A stretch of 64,000 nt of DNA. Source: JAYSSF01 sp043772005 (lineage in GTDB: Bacteria; Patescibacteriota; Gracilibacteria; Absconditabacterales; Absconditicoccaceae). Both the position numbers and the translations under genes were made by a program. The notes under the pieces are model-generated. The model saw only the letters and a list, made by a program, of their open reading frames with translations, did no database searches and was not told the origin of the DNA. Position 1 is the first letter of the stretch; each line of letters begins with the position of its first letter. The stretch is from contig JAYVGP010000007.1 of the NCBI GenBank assembly GCA_043772005.1, forward strand, positions 1 through 64,000, given 5' to 3'. This document shows, one piece after another, positions 11,609-20,912 of the stretch.

Positions 11609-12353
11609 CCTTGAAGAATATATATCAAAAGTTAAAGATTTTCAATCCTTATCAAAAACTGATATCATTGACTATTTTGCATTCTATTTATTAGAATTTC
11701 AAAACAATAAATGAGTAAAAGCAAAAGACATTGATAATTGTTTTAAAGAAGTAAAAATACCTCCATATTCAAATATAAATAGATATTTATGAGATAAATC
11801 TAAAAAAATTAGAGGTAAAAGTCAAAAATTTATTAAAGATAAAGACTGATTTTATAGTCTTTCAAGGTATCGAATTGAAGAACTTAGATTAAATATCATT
11901 CTTGATGAAGCAAAAATTAAAGTTCACTGAACTCTTAGAGGGTTGCTTGAAAAATTAACTAATAAAAGTGAAAAAGATTTCTTAGAAGAAGCGATAAAAA
12001 CATTCGAAGTAAATGCATTTAGAGCCTCAATATTAATGGTACGGCTCACAACCATAGATCACTTATATGAATATATTTTAGCCAAAAAAATTGGTGACTT
12101 TATTATAGCTTTGAAGAAAGTGCAGCCTAAATTATCAATTATTACAAAAGATGATTTTAGTAATCTCAAGGAATCTCAATTTATTGAGATATGTAGAAGT
12201 GCAAACATAATATCAAATGATGTAAGAAAAATCTTAGATGAAAAATTATGAATTAGAAACTCTTTTGCACATCCATCTACAATACATTTACCCCAAAGCA
12301 AGGCTCTAGAATTTATAGAAGATCTCGTAAATAATATAATTCTAAAGTACTAA
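11598..12353 (+). CDS. HEPN-domain protein, 251 aa
   Basis: Residues 1-100 form a winged-helix-like domain related to the C-terminus of the preceding gene (DYFAFYL, then NINRYLGDKS, then GFYSLSRYRIEEL). Residues 110-251 look like a HEPN helical bundle: a long helix with AFRASILMVR, and near the C-terminus RNSFAH, which fits the Rx4-6H catalytic motif of HEPN RNases. HEPN proteins are common toxins and phage-defence or RNA-cleaving effectors. The start codon lies 11 bp inside the previous gene, a typical coupling. No nucleotidyltransferase antitoxin (MNT) gene is present, so the first gene may fill that place. Catalytic activity is inferred, not shown. Confidence 0.65.
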
Positions 12354-12374
12354 TACTGCCGTTAATTTTACCTC

Positions 12375-12402
12375 AAAAAAATCACATCACTGTGATTTTT
12401 TT
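12375..12402. terminator. Bidirectional terminator between HEPN gene and dnaX
   Basis: The stem AAAATCACA/TGTGATTTT is flanked by A-runs on the left and T-runs on the right, so it can serve the plus-strand HEPN gene and the minus-strand dnaX, whose stop is at 12406-12408. Confidence 0.75.
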
Positions 12403-12405
12403 GTT

Positions 12406-13401
12406 TTATTGATAATATTTCATCACCACCTGCTTGAGTACTAACCCGTGCTGTGAGATCACTCTTGCTCACTGGAGATACTCCTTACACATATCGACAA
12501 AAGTGACTAAGTTTGGCTGACTATGATATTGTTGGAACTCCTGATCGAGGTAAGATAGGCAGTCCTTGACGAAGTTGCTAATATCAATCGTCTGCCCTGC
12601 AATCTCATCAATCAGTGAGAGCATGGTCGCGCGATCACCAGTCACTCATGCTTTGACAAATCACTCAATCGTCTGCATGGGTGAAATCCCGAGGAACGAT
12701 GCTACGTTACTCGCTGTAATATCTCACAAGACACTCACCTGCTCGAGGTACTTGACCGCATCACGCATACCACCCTCAGCAAGACGAGCAATCAACTCAA
12801 GACCATCTACCTCGCAAGTCAGACCTTCTGATGCACATATAAACTGTAGATGCTTGACCATTCCAGGTCTCGTAATCTTACGGAAGTTGAATACCTGACA
12901 ACGAGAGATGATCGTGTCTGGCACCTTGTGCGAGTCAGTGGTCGCAAGGATAAACATGAGATGCTTGGGTGGTTCTTCCATAATCTTGAGCAGTGCATTG
13001 AACGCACCCTTACTAAGCATATGGACTTCGTCAATAATATACACCTTCTTGCGCAACATGGACGGTGGGTAGACCGCCTTACCGATAATCTCCTCACGCA
13101 CATTGTCCACACCAGTATGACTCGCTGCATCGATCTCGATGATATCCATGGTCTGACCTGCGTTGATGGCTACACAGTTGGCACATGTGTTGCACGGATT
13201 ACCTCCTTGTGGGTCAAGACAGTTGACCGCCTTGGCCAAGATTCTGGCGACTGACGTCTTACCGATACCTCTGGATCCGAAGAACAGATAGTTATGATTG
13301 ACCTTGCCAGTCATCACCTGCTGCTTGAGGATATCTTTGGTCGTATCTTGTTCCATGAGATCATCGAAGGTCTGTGAGCGGTATTTGGTGTAGAGGGACA
13401 T
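12406..13401 (-). CDS. dnaX: DNA polymerase III gamma subunit (short DnaX)
   Basis: This 331-residue AAA+ clamp-loader ATPase has Walker A GSRGIGKTS near residue 43, a four-Cys zinc module (CLDPQGGNPCNTCANC), Walker B IIDEVHM, the ATTD sensor I and the SRCQ arginine finger. It ends after the collar domain and lacks the tau-specific C-terminal domains, so it is a gamma-like form that would not bind DnaB or the polymerase alpha subunit through the usual region. Only a few TGA codons are present (one near residue 226). It is read toward the HEPN pair and shares its terminator. Confidence 0.93.
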
Positions 13402-13626
13402 GATACAGAAGCTAAAAGCTAAAAGCGAAAGGTATTTTTCGTTCCTACTTGTGAAAGGAGGTGGTCGTAGACCGGAGAATTTTCTTCTCTTCTTCTTTTA
13501 TTGATTTGGTCGAGGGTTGCAAATTATTGTGCAATCAAAAATCACTTGACTCCTTAACTTAGATGTTTATTTTAAGATAAAATAAAATGTCAACATATCA
13601 AAAAATAAAAAAACATCTTTAAAATT

Positions 13627-14181
13627 ATGAACCTAAAAGAAAGCATCGGCTTAACGCTGATTCAACAACCTCGCACAGTAATCATCGACAACGAAGAACT
13701 CACTATTAAAGAGCTAACCCCATACTACAAACATGGCAGTGGCTTTGCATGGGGATATGGAGGTCAAGGACCACATGACCTCTCATGGGGAATATGCTAT
13801 CGACTCTATGGTCGATTCTGGGCATCACTACTCTACGGACAGTTCTTAGAACTGTATATCAAAAGTTGGTCATGGGATATACCAGAGCAAGAACTGATTA
13901 TTGACTTAACGGCAATCAACGAAATCATTGTAAAAATCCCAATTATTAAAGTCAAATGGAAGATAGAACTTCACGAGTTCGACCCTGAAATCAGAGATTT
14001 TGTCGAAAACGGTACAGTCAAAGATGAGGTAATAGAATTCGAAGACATTCCCTATGACCATAATACAGGACTCTATAGTACGAATAAAGCAATGTTTGAA
14101 ATCCTCAAAGAAAGACACGGTGATGGTTGGTATGCCCTGAAATTTCAACCTGAATTAATCAGTTCAAGAAGTCTTAACTAA
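13627..14181 (+). CDS. DUF6166-like hypothetical protein without TGA codons
   Basis: This 184-residue protein has a central GFAWGYGGQGP stretch resembling the DUF6166 signature and no signal peptide. All glycines use GGN and Trp uses TGG; no TGA occurs, unlike most genes of this size here, so recent transfer or strong codon selection is possible. It is followed 6 bp later by another TGA-free gene, suggesting a two-gene operon ended by the terminator at 14540-14570. The function is unknown. Confidence 0.7.
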   Translation: MNLKESIGLTLIQQPRTVIIDNEELTIKELTPYYKHGSGFAWGYGGQGPHDLSWGICYRLYGRFWASLLYGQFLELYIKSWSWDIPEQELIIDLTAINEIIVKIPIIKVKWKIELHEFDPEIRDFVENGTVKDEVIEFEDIPYDHNTGLYSTNKAMFEILKERHGDGWYALKFQPELISSRSLN

Positions 14182-14187
14182 AAAAAC

Positions 14188-14481
14188 ATGTCTAAAGAAA
14201 CAAAGACCGAGCAAAATGAGTTCCAGGAACTCTATACTCAAATTAAAGAATCCTTGAGTCACTATTGTGATTCAGCAAAGGGAGAAGAAATTAAAATAGA
14301 TGATTCTCCTGAAAATGATGATTTTGCAACAATCTCAATCTGGTCGGAAAAATACGATCAAGACCAGACCGAAGAAGCAAAATTAAAACTTGCTCCAGAA
14401 AAGTTAAAACCAGAGCATCAAGAAATTCTTGCAAAAGAAGGATTCATCTGGGACAAAGCTCTTCGGGCTTGGGTATATTAA
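14188..14481 (+). CDS. Hypothetical acidic protein, 97 aa
   Basis: This small acidic, helical protein ends in GFIWDKALRAWVY, similar to the C-termini of small proteins that carry a W-x-P/K-x-x-x-x-W-Y ending. It contains no TGA codon. It is co-directional with and 6 bp from the DUF6166-like gene. No function can be assigned. Confidence 0.6.
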   Translation: MSKETKTEQNEFQELYTQIKESLSHYCDSAKGEEIKIDDSPENDDFATISIWSEKYDQDQTEEAKLKLAPEKLKPEHQEILAKEGFIWDKALRAWVY

Positions 14482-14539
14482 AACGGTAAAAATAAAAAAA
14501 TACTTCTTCACTCTTGGTGTGTTCACATGAAGGGTCATC

Positions 14540-14570
14540 GTCTGGGTTATTCGCCAGACTTTTTCTTTTT
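14540..14570 (+). terminator. Terminator after the two TGA-free genes
   Basis: The stem GTCTGG/CCAGAC with an 8-base loop is followed by TTTTTCTTTTT. Confidence 0.75.
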
Positions 14571-14582
14571 AAAGAAATCCAT

Positions 14583-14612
14583 AAAAAAACCTCACATTTC
14601 GTGAGGTTTTTG
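14583..14612 (-). terminator. Terminator of dnaK
   Basis: AACCTCAC/GTGAGGTT with a 5-base loop and A/T runs on both sides lies directly after the dnaK stop on the minus strand. Confidence 0.75.
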
Positions 14613-14622
14613 TTTGTCATCA

Positions 14623-16527
14623 TTACTCTGCATCAATTACTTGCCCTTCAGGTTCTCCTGCTGGAGCATCGTTTTCGATGATGTCAGCTGCATCTGGATT
14701 GGCTGCGTTGTTCGTTGCACCAAACTTCTGATACAGCTTCATCATTTCTTCTTGGTACTTCGTAAACTCAGCTTCAAATTGGTCTTTGGTTGTTTCTGGG
14801 TTATTCTTGAGAGCTGTACCTTCTTCGATGAGTTTGGTGATGATTACTTTTTCTTCTTCGCCGATCTTGTCAGCATTATCGACTTGCATCGTCTCGAGTT
14901 GGTACAACATACCATCAAACTTATTCTTAGATTCAGCAAGCTCAGCACGATTCTTGTCAGCTTCTGCAAACTGTTCTGCATCAGCTTGTGCCTTTGCGAT
15001 TTCTTCGTCTGAGATACCAGTAGCACCTTGGACAGTAATTTTTTGCTCTTTACCAGTCGTCTTTTCGAGGGCTGATACATTGAGCAATCCTGATGCATCG
15101 ATATCAAACGTTACCTCGATCTGAGCCTGACCTCTTCTGAGTGGTGGGATACCTTCGAGATTAAACTGACCAAGTGATTTGTTATCAGTCGCCATCTTAC
15201 GTTCACCTTGTGCAATATGGATGGTTACAGCTGGTTGGTTGTCGACCGCCGTAGTATAGATGTTTGATTTCTTGACTGGGATCGTCGTATTACGAGGGAT
15301 CATCACATGGATGAGACCACCTTCCACTTCCACACCCAACGACAATGGAGTCACATCCATCAACAAGATGTCAGATACTGCACTATTACCACTGAGAATT
15401 CCTCCTTGGATCGCAGCACCAAGCGCTACTGCTTCATCTGGGTTCACAGTTGCCTTTGCTTCCTTACCAGTAAGATCCTTGATGATATTCTGTACAGCAG
15501 GCACACGAGTACTACCTCCTACGAGGATCACATCATTGATGTCTGACTTATTGAGTTTGGAATCAGCAATTGCTTCTTGTACTGGCTTCTTGCTTCTCTC
15601 AAGCAGATCAGCAATCAATCTTTCAAACCCGGCTCTGGTAATCGTCTCTTGGATATGCTTAGGAGTTCCTTCACTGGTAGCGATAAATGGTATATTGATC
15701 TCTACTTGATCAGCAGATGAGAGTTGCTTCTTCGCATTTTCTGCTTCATCTTTGAGTCTTTGCATCGCCATTGGGTTGGTCGAGAGATCGATACCTTCTT
15801 TCGCTTTGAACTGATCTACGAGGAACTTGATGATTCTCTGATCAAAGTCAGCACCTCCCAAGTGTGTATCACCTGATGTTGCCAATACTTCGAACGTCTT
15901 ACCATCTTCGCTATGGTCGATATCCATCACTGTTACGTCAAACGTACCTCCACCAAGATCATATACAACAATCTTTTGAGATTTTACATTATCCATACCA
16001 TATGAGAATGCTGCAGCTGTAGGCTCGTTGATTACTCTTTCTACTGTTAGTCCTGCAATCTCTCCTGCTACCTTGGTAGCATTACGCTGTGAGTCGTTGA
16101 AGTATGCTGGTACAGTGATTACTGCTTGAGTTACTTTTTCTCCGAGGAACTTCTCAGCATCTTCTTTGAGTTTCTTGAGGATCATCGCTGATATTTCTTC
16201 TGGCTTGTATTCTTTGCCGTCGATGACGATGAGTACTCCTCCGTCTTTGGCTGCTTTGATCTCATATGGGACAGTTTTATCACCAGCCGTGAGCTCACTG
16301 TATTTATGTCAGATAAATCTCTTCACCTCAAAGATTACATTCTTAGGTTCCAAGATTGCCTTACGTTTTGCAAGCTTTCCTACCAAGAGTTCATCACCTT
16401 TGATATACACGATACTGGGAGTTGTACGATCTCCATCTGAGTTTGCGATTACTTCTGCCTTATCCCCAATCATGTACGCAACACATGAGTTAGTGGTTCC
16501 AAGATCAATTCCGATAATTTTTGCCAT
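14623..16527 (-). CDS. dnaK: Chaperone DnaK (Hsp70)
   Basis: This 634-residue protein has the IGIDLGTTNS phosphate-1 motif, VYDLGGGTFDVT, a substrate-binding beta domain and an acidic C-terminal tail. It folds nascent and stress-damaged proteins with DnaJ and GrpE, which are not in this window. Only one TGA occurs, complementary to 16309-16311 (residue 73), at the invariant Gly of the KRxIG motif; this is direct evidence that UGA is read as Gly. The near absence of TGA in such a highly expressed gene suggests that UGA-Gly is a slow codon. The gene sits behind a promoter with two CIRCE-like operators. Confidence 0.97.
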
Positions 16528-16593
16528 TTGTTTTGTAGAATTATATAGTAAAAAAAATAATTACAATTAGTAGTGAATCTGACTGATATAAAA

Positions 16594-16620
16594 ATAGCAC
16601 CCAAAATTCATTGGTGCTAT
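16594..16620. promoter_or_regulatory. CIRCE-like HrcA operator 1 at dnaK
   Basis: ATAGCACCC-N9-TGGTGCTAT has the 9-9-9 geometry of the CIRCE consensus (TTAGCACTC-N9-GAGTGCTAA), with the GCAC/GTGC core intact. It overlaps the -10/start region of the dnaK promoter, the classic position for repression by HrcA. HrcA itself is not in the window. Confidence 0.7.
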
Positions 16621-16646
16621 AATACACAAAATATTTTTTTTTGCAA
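16619..16646 (-). promoter_or_regulatory. Sigma-70-type promoter of dnaK
   Basis: On the minus strand TTGCAA (-35) is followed after 16 bases by TATTAT (-10). It lies between the two CIRCE-like repeats and about 90 bp upstream of the dnaK ATG. Confidence 0.6.
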
Positions 16647-16653
16647 GACTTTT

Positions 16654-16680
16654 TTAGCACGTAATCAAGATGGGTGCTAC
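16654..16680. promoter_or_regulatory. CIRCE-like HrcA operator 2 at dnaK
   Basis: TTAGCACGT-N9-GGGTGCTAC again shows 9-9-9 spacing with the CIRCE core, just upstream of the -35 box. Two operators flanking one promoter would allow tight heat-shock control. Confidence 0.65.
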
Positions 16681-16720
16681 TTCCAGTAATCAAAGCCAGT
16701 AAAATACCAGTATGATAAAG

Positions 16721-16745
16721 AAAAAATCCTGATTTCTCAGGACTT
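16721..16745 (-). terminator. Terminator of ppk2
   Basis: The stem TCCTGA/TCAGGA with a 4-base loop, followed on the minus strand by a T-run, lies 18 bp after the ppk2 stop. It separates ppk2 from the dnaK promoter. Confidence 0.7.
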
Positions 16746-16763
16746 TCTATTGTAGTTTATAAT

Positions 16764-17519
16764 TTATTCTTCCCCTACCTGCAACTTAGGCCATTTGAGG
16801 TTCATCTTGTCAAACTCATCCATGATAATCTTGGCAATCGTATTGATCTTATACCAGTTGTTATCTGCTGGGATGATGTGCCATGGAACCTTATCACACT
16901 GAGCGAAAATATCATCAAAGATCTCAAGCATGTCATCATACTTACGAGCTTTCTGCCAGTCAGCCTCATTATGTTTCCAGAACTTCTTGGGGTCAGTCAT
17001 ACGCTCATGTAATCTCGTAATCTGCTCTTCACTGGATACATGGAGGTAAAACTTAAGCACGATTGTACCATTGTCTTCAAGAAGTTTCTCAAAGTCGTTG
17101 ATATGATCAATCCTTCTTGTGAGATCTTTATCTGACATTGATTTTTCGAGTGTTGGGATGATGAGATCCTCGTAGTGACTACGATTGAAGATCTGGATCA
17201 TGCCATCTGCTGGTGCATGTTGATGCACTCTCCAGAGGAAATCATGTGCGCGCTCTTCATCAGTAGGCACGCCAAATGAGTGTACTTGACAACCCATTGG
17301 GTTGACTCCTGTAAAAATATGTTTGATCACACCATCCTTACCAGATGCGTCCATACCTTGCAAGATGATCAGCATACTACGCTTACTACCTGCAAACATC
17401 TTGACCTGCATCTCTGTAATCTGCTCTGCAAGCTTGAGATTCTCTTCTCTCATTTTTTGCTCATTGGCTGATTTTGGTGCTTTGGTACTGATGTCTTTGA
17501 GAGATTTATTCTTTGCCAT
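16764..17519 (-). CDS. ppk2: Polyphosphate kinase 2 family protein
   Basis: This 251-residue protein has a Walker A-like GMDASGKDG (about residues 54-62), the PPK2 signature VHSFGVPT, a lid-like RVHQHAP segment and FNRSHYED. It transfers phosphate between polyphosphate and nucleotides (class I-type single domain). In an organism with little central metabolism it could regenerate nucleoside di- or triphosphates from polyphosphate. No TGA codon is used. It stands alone between dnaK and the divergent CYTH gene. Confidence 0.92.
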   Translation of the reverse strand: MAKNKSLKDISTKAPKSANEQKMREENLKLAEQITEMQVKMFAGSKRSMLIILQGMDASGKDGVIKHIFTGVNPMGCQVHSFGVPTDEERAHDFLWRVHQHAPADGMIQIFNRSHYEDLIIPTLEKSMSDKDLTRRIDHINDFEKLLEDNGTIVLKFYLHVSSEEQITRLHERMTDPKKFWKHNEADWQKARKYDDMLEIFDDIFAQCDKVPWHIIPADNNWYKINTIAKIIMDEFDKMNLKWPKLQVGEE

Positions 17520-17588
17520 AATAATGTCTTGTAATAGAAATGTAAAAGATTATCATCCTATTATACCTATTTAATCTGACTTTGTCAA

Positions 17589-18104
17589 ATGTTAGAAAAA
17601 GAAATCAAAGTTCTCAATATTTCAGTAGATGATCTCACCACAAAACTCACTAAAATGAGAGGTTTCAAGACGTTTGAAGGGTTAATTCATGATGATTATT
17701 ATGATGTTCCTGGGGGGTTTTTGGATAAGAAGTGATACTCACTCAGAATCAGAACATTTGATGGGGCAAATCCCCATATTACGTTTAAGATTAAAGAGAA
17801 ACACAAATCTCTTAAAGTTGCCCAAGAATACGAATTTGCTACTCATGATAAAGCAGAACATACATTCCTTCTCTTCCAAAAGTGGGGACTCAAACCAGTA
17901 AGATCAAAAACCAAACGTAGACTCAGCTATATCGTAGGTCAGCATACCTTTGATATTGATATGTATGCAGATATACCACCATTGCTTGAGATTGAATGAG
18001 GCAAAACCAAAGATATTTTTAAGATGATTGATACACTAGGACTACAAAATCACACAACTCTCAAGTGTGGTTATAGGGGATTGTGTAGATTTTATGAAAA
18101 ATAA
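17589..18104 (+). CDS. CYTH-domain protein
   Basis: This 171-residue protein begins LEKEIKVL, matching the ExExK metal/phosphate-binding start of CYTH domains (class IV adenylate cyclase and triphosphate tunnel enzymes). Further basic and acidic beta-strand motifs follow (SLRIR, ITFKIKEK, FDIDMYADIPPLLEIE). The family hydrolyses or cyclises triphosphate substrates such as tripolyphosphate, thiamine triphosphate or ATP. Divergence from a polyphosphate kinase fits tripolyphosphatase, but that is inference. Confidence 0.85.
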
Positions 18105-18180
18105 AGTCTTGATTTCCCAAACTAAATAGTTATACACTCGCCTATCGGCTTACGTGAGTAAACGATGAAACCCACACTAT

Positions 18181-18254
18181 CGGGAACTAGCTCAGATGGC
18201 TAGAGCGCTCGCTTTGGGAGCGAGAGGTCGCGAGTTCGAGTCCCGCGTTCCCGA
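18181..18254 (+). tRNA. tRNA-Pro (TGG)
   Basis: A 74-nt cloverleaf with acceptor CGGGAAC/GTTCCCG, anticodon stem CTCGC/GCGAG, loop TTTGGGA with anticodon TGG, and T-loop GTTCGAGT. CCA is not encoded. Confidence 0.93.
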
Positions 18255-18263
18255 AATCTGTGA

Positions 18264-18339
18264 GCCAAGGTAGCTCAGCTGGTAGAGCATACGATTGAAG
18301 CTCGTTGTGTCGGGAGTTCGATTCTCCCCCTTGGCACCA
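18264..18339 (+). tRNA. tRNA-Phe (GAA)
   Basis: A 76-nt cloverleaf including encoded CCA. Acceptor GCCAAGG/CCTTGGC; anticodon loop TTGAAGC gives GAA. The anticodon stem starts with a T-T mismatch (27-43), and position 37 is G rather than the A usual in bacterial tRNA-Phe. The assignment rests on anticodon position. Confidence 0.85.
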
Positions 18340-18363
18340 CTTAACACTTATTAACATTTTGAT

Positions 18364-18441
18364 GGGCGACTAGCTCAGTTGGTCGAGAGCACCTCGTTTA
18401 CACCGAGGGGGTCGTTGGTTCGAATCCATCGTCGCCCACCA
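18364..18441 (+). tRNA. tRNA-Val (TAC)
   Basis: A 78-nt cloverleaf with encoded CCA. Acceptor GGGCGAC/GTCGCCC; anticodon stem CCTCG/CGAGG, loop TTTACAC with anticodon TAC. Confidence 0.93.
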
Positions 18442-18522
18442 TTAAATTAACATTAAGAGTTAATATCAATTATAAGAGAATTTAATCTTTTGTAATTCAT
18501 ATTAACTCTTTTTCATTATTAT

Positions 18523-18596
18523 GGTCCTATAGCTCAGTTGGTTAGAGCAAGCGGCTCATAACCGCTGGGTCACTGGTTCAAGTCCAGTTGGGACCA
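18523..18596 (+). tRNA. tRNA-Met (CAT)
   Basis: A 74-nt cloverleaf with acceptor GGTCCTA/TGGGACC and loop CTCATAA giving anticodon CAT. The first acceptor pair is a normal G-C, so an elongator Met (or lysidine-modified Ile) is more likely than the initiator. CCA follows as part of the acceptor end sequence and is not clearly encoded. Confidence 0.88.
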
Positions 18597-18801
18597 ATTT
18601 GTAGGATTGGCATGCGAATGCGTACCAAGTTACTACTTGGCGTATATCGTACGACCAAAACTTGTAAAAACAGTATCATCATCAGCATATATGAATCTAA
18701 TTATTATATATTAACGATTCTGATCTTCATCATGAAATCTCACTAGCTATGTGGGTAATTTTCGTGGTGTTTTGTCGTATTTATTTTAAATTAATTGTTT
18801 T
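18597..18801. other. Intergenic after tRNA cluster, with hairpin
   Basis: The stretch holds a hairpin CCAAGT-TACT-ACTTGG near 18628-18643 and AT-rich sequence before the phosphatase gene. No gene is recognised. Confidence 0.4.
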
Positions 18802-19428
18802 ATGCTTATCTATCTCGTCCGCCACTGACAAACCCAAGCAAATGTTGATGAAGTGTGCTCATGACATATAGAAACTCCTCTAACCGAGTTGGGTATCACA
18901 CAAGCACAAGCAACATGACAAACCCTTAAGTGAATTACATTTGATGCCATATTGAGTAGTGATCTATCTCGTGCATATGACACTGCGAAATATATTATTG
19001 GAGAGCAAAATATCATAACTACTACCCTACTTAGAGAAAGATATTACTATAGCTATGAATGAACAAACTGAATAGTAAAAAAACATGCTGAAGAAATGTG
19101 ATTGATCCCCTCAAGGTACTGGGAAGTATGATGAAATCGTCCTAAACATCCCATTGAAAATAATGAAGAAATGATAGTACGTTGGAATCAGATTATTGAA
19201 GAACACATAAAAGACAAAGAATATCAGAATGTTCTTATTACGTCACATGGATCATTTCTTAGATGTGTTATGGTTAATGTATTACAACTCCAATTAGGAG
19301 AAAAATGAGTGTCGGAATTTCTTAGTCCAATGTCAAATTGCGCAATCAATATCATAGAATATAGGCCTGACCAATGACTGAGACTTGTCACCTATAACCA
19401 ACACCTCCATCTCCTCAATCTCGCATAA
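18802..19428 (+). CDS. Histidine phosphatase superfamily protein
   Basis: This 208-residue protein opens MLIYLVRHGQT, the RHG motif with the phosphorylated His at residue 8; the G is the TGA codon at 18826-18828. The second catalytic His lies in ITSHGSFLR. Members are phosphoglycerate mutase-like phosphatases with varied substrates, acting on small phosphometabolites in the cytoplasm. The protein is somewhat diverged in the middle (residues 70-120). It is followed by a pyruvate-kinase-like gene in the same direction. Confidence 0.88.
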
Positions 19429-19484
19429 AAACTATTAGACTAAATTCTCCAACCCTTCCTACTTTACTAACCCCCTCCTGCACC

Positions 19485-20909
19485 ATGACTACTCAATTCC
19501 ATTTTGCTAAGATCATATCTCCTATCTGATGAGCACTAGCCAAGGAGACGATTCTCTCCAAAGTAATCGCTAATATTGATGGATTTAGACTATCGCTATC
19601 CAACGGGTATGATGATAGTAAGCGTAAGTTTGTGGATACCATCATGAAACTTGATAATAGCAAAACGATTATGCTCGAACTCAAAGGTCCTGAGATTAGA
19701 ACTAAAAATCATAATTCTCTTGCTGTAGAACTCAATCAAGAAATCAAAGTTTGATTTTCTGAGTTCTTTGAAGACCAAGATGGAATGCTATTTACTGACT
19801 TTTTGGATATTGAATCACTGCCTATTGGAGCAAAATTGATCTTCGATGATAGCGAGGTAGAACTTACTGTAAGCAAGAATGAAAAATCAACTGATGGTCT
19901 CGTGACTGCTACTATAACAACTGCTGGTACTATCCCTTCTGATGCGATGATTCGCTTTCGTGACTACACTCCACATATCAATTTTGTGACTGAGAGGGAT
20001 CGTAGAGATATACTCTGGGCTATCAATAATGGGATCCACACGATAGTACTCGCGCACACAACAAACTCATCAGATATTGAAGAAGTCAGACACTTCCTTG
20101 CTCTCAATGATGGAAAACAAATGAAGATCTTCTTCAAAGTGCAGAACCTTGAATGTATTAAAAACTATGATGATATATTGGCTGCGGCTGACTGAGTGAT
20201 TATTGATCCAGTATTGTATTGGGAGATTACAGAAGATATCTCGCATCTCGATGACAGAATCTACGATATGATTGATCATGCATCATCCATCGGTAAGCCT
20301 ATGATCATCCACTTTTCTGTCAAAAAGCTATGACTTGATCACGCAGTAAGAAGTGCAAAACTTGATGAGTATCTCGAGCACGGTATGATGTGTCTGCAAT
20401 TTGATGATGATTTGATTGATCTTGATGATCCGACAATCTATATCGAAGAGACCTTTAATATGATGCATGAGCATCAGTGGGATGAAAACCCAAGTATCCC
20501 TCTTGAACAAGCAAGAATTACTGAAGAATATAAAACTACAGACTATATCGTATACTCAGCATATAGAGCAATCAAAGATATTGACGTCAAAGCGATCATC
20601 ATCTATACTGAAAATGGTTATACTGCTACCATGTTGTCAGCCTACAGACCAAATATTCCCGTGATTGCATTTACCAAAAGTGATGCCGCGTATAGATATA
20701 TCAATCTTCTCTGGGCGGTCAGATGATATAAGATCAGTAATGCTTTTGACTATCATAACATCAAACAACTTGGTAAAGAGATCGTGCGTATCATCTTCAA
20801 AGGTAGTATATCATTGGAGGACAAAATTCTGATCGTACATGCAAGTAATATCAATGTCGAAATGGGTATGATCAATGGATTAGAAATTTATAAATTTAAG
20901 GATATTTAA
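19485..20909 (+). CDS. Degenerate pyruvate kinase-like protein
   Basis: This 474-residue protein keeps the overall pyruvate kinase plan: KGPEIRT in the A domain, a B-domain insertion, and a C-domain TENGYTATMLSAYRP matching the usual TESGRTA...YRP. The active-site motifs are changed. The barrel motif normally KIEN reads KVQN (the metal-binding Glu is Gln). The GDLG segment that supplies the second metal ligand is replaced by IDPVLYGE. The usual DTKGPEIR reads ELKGPEIR. Catalysis as a normal pyruvate kinase is therefore doubtful. Loss of glycolysis is known in these lineages, so a relic or repurposed protein is plausible. It lies 3 bp before prfA. Confidence 0.8.
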
Positions 20910-20912
20910 TCC

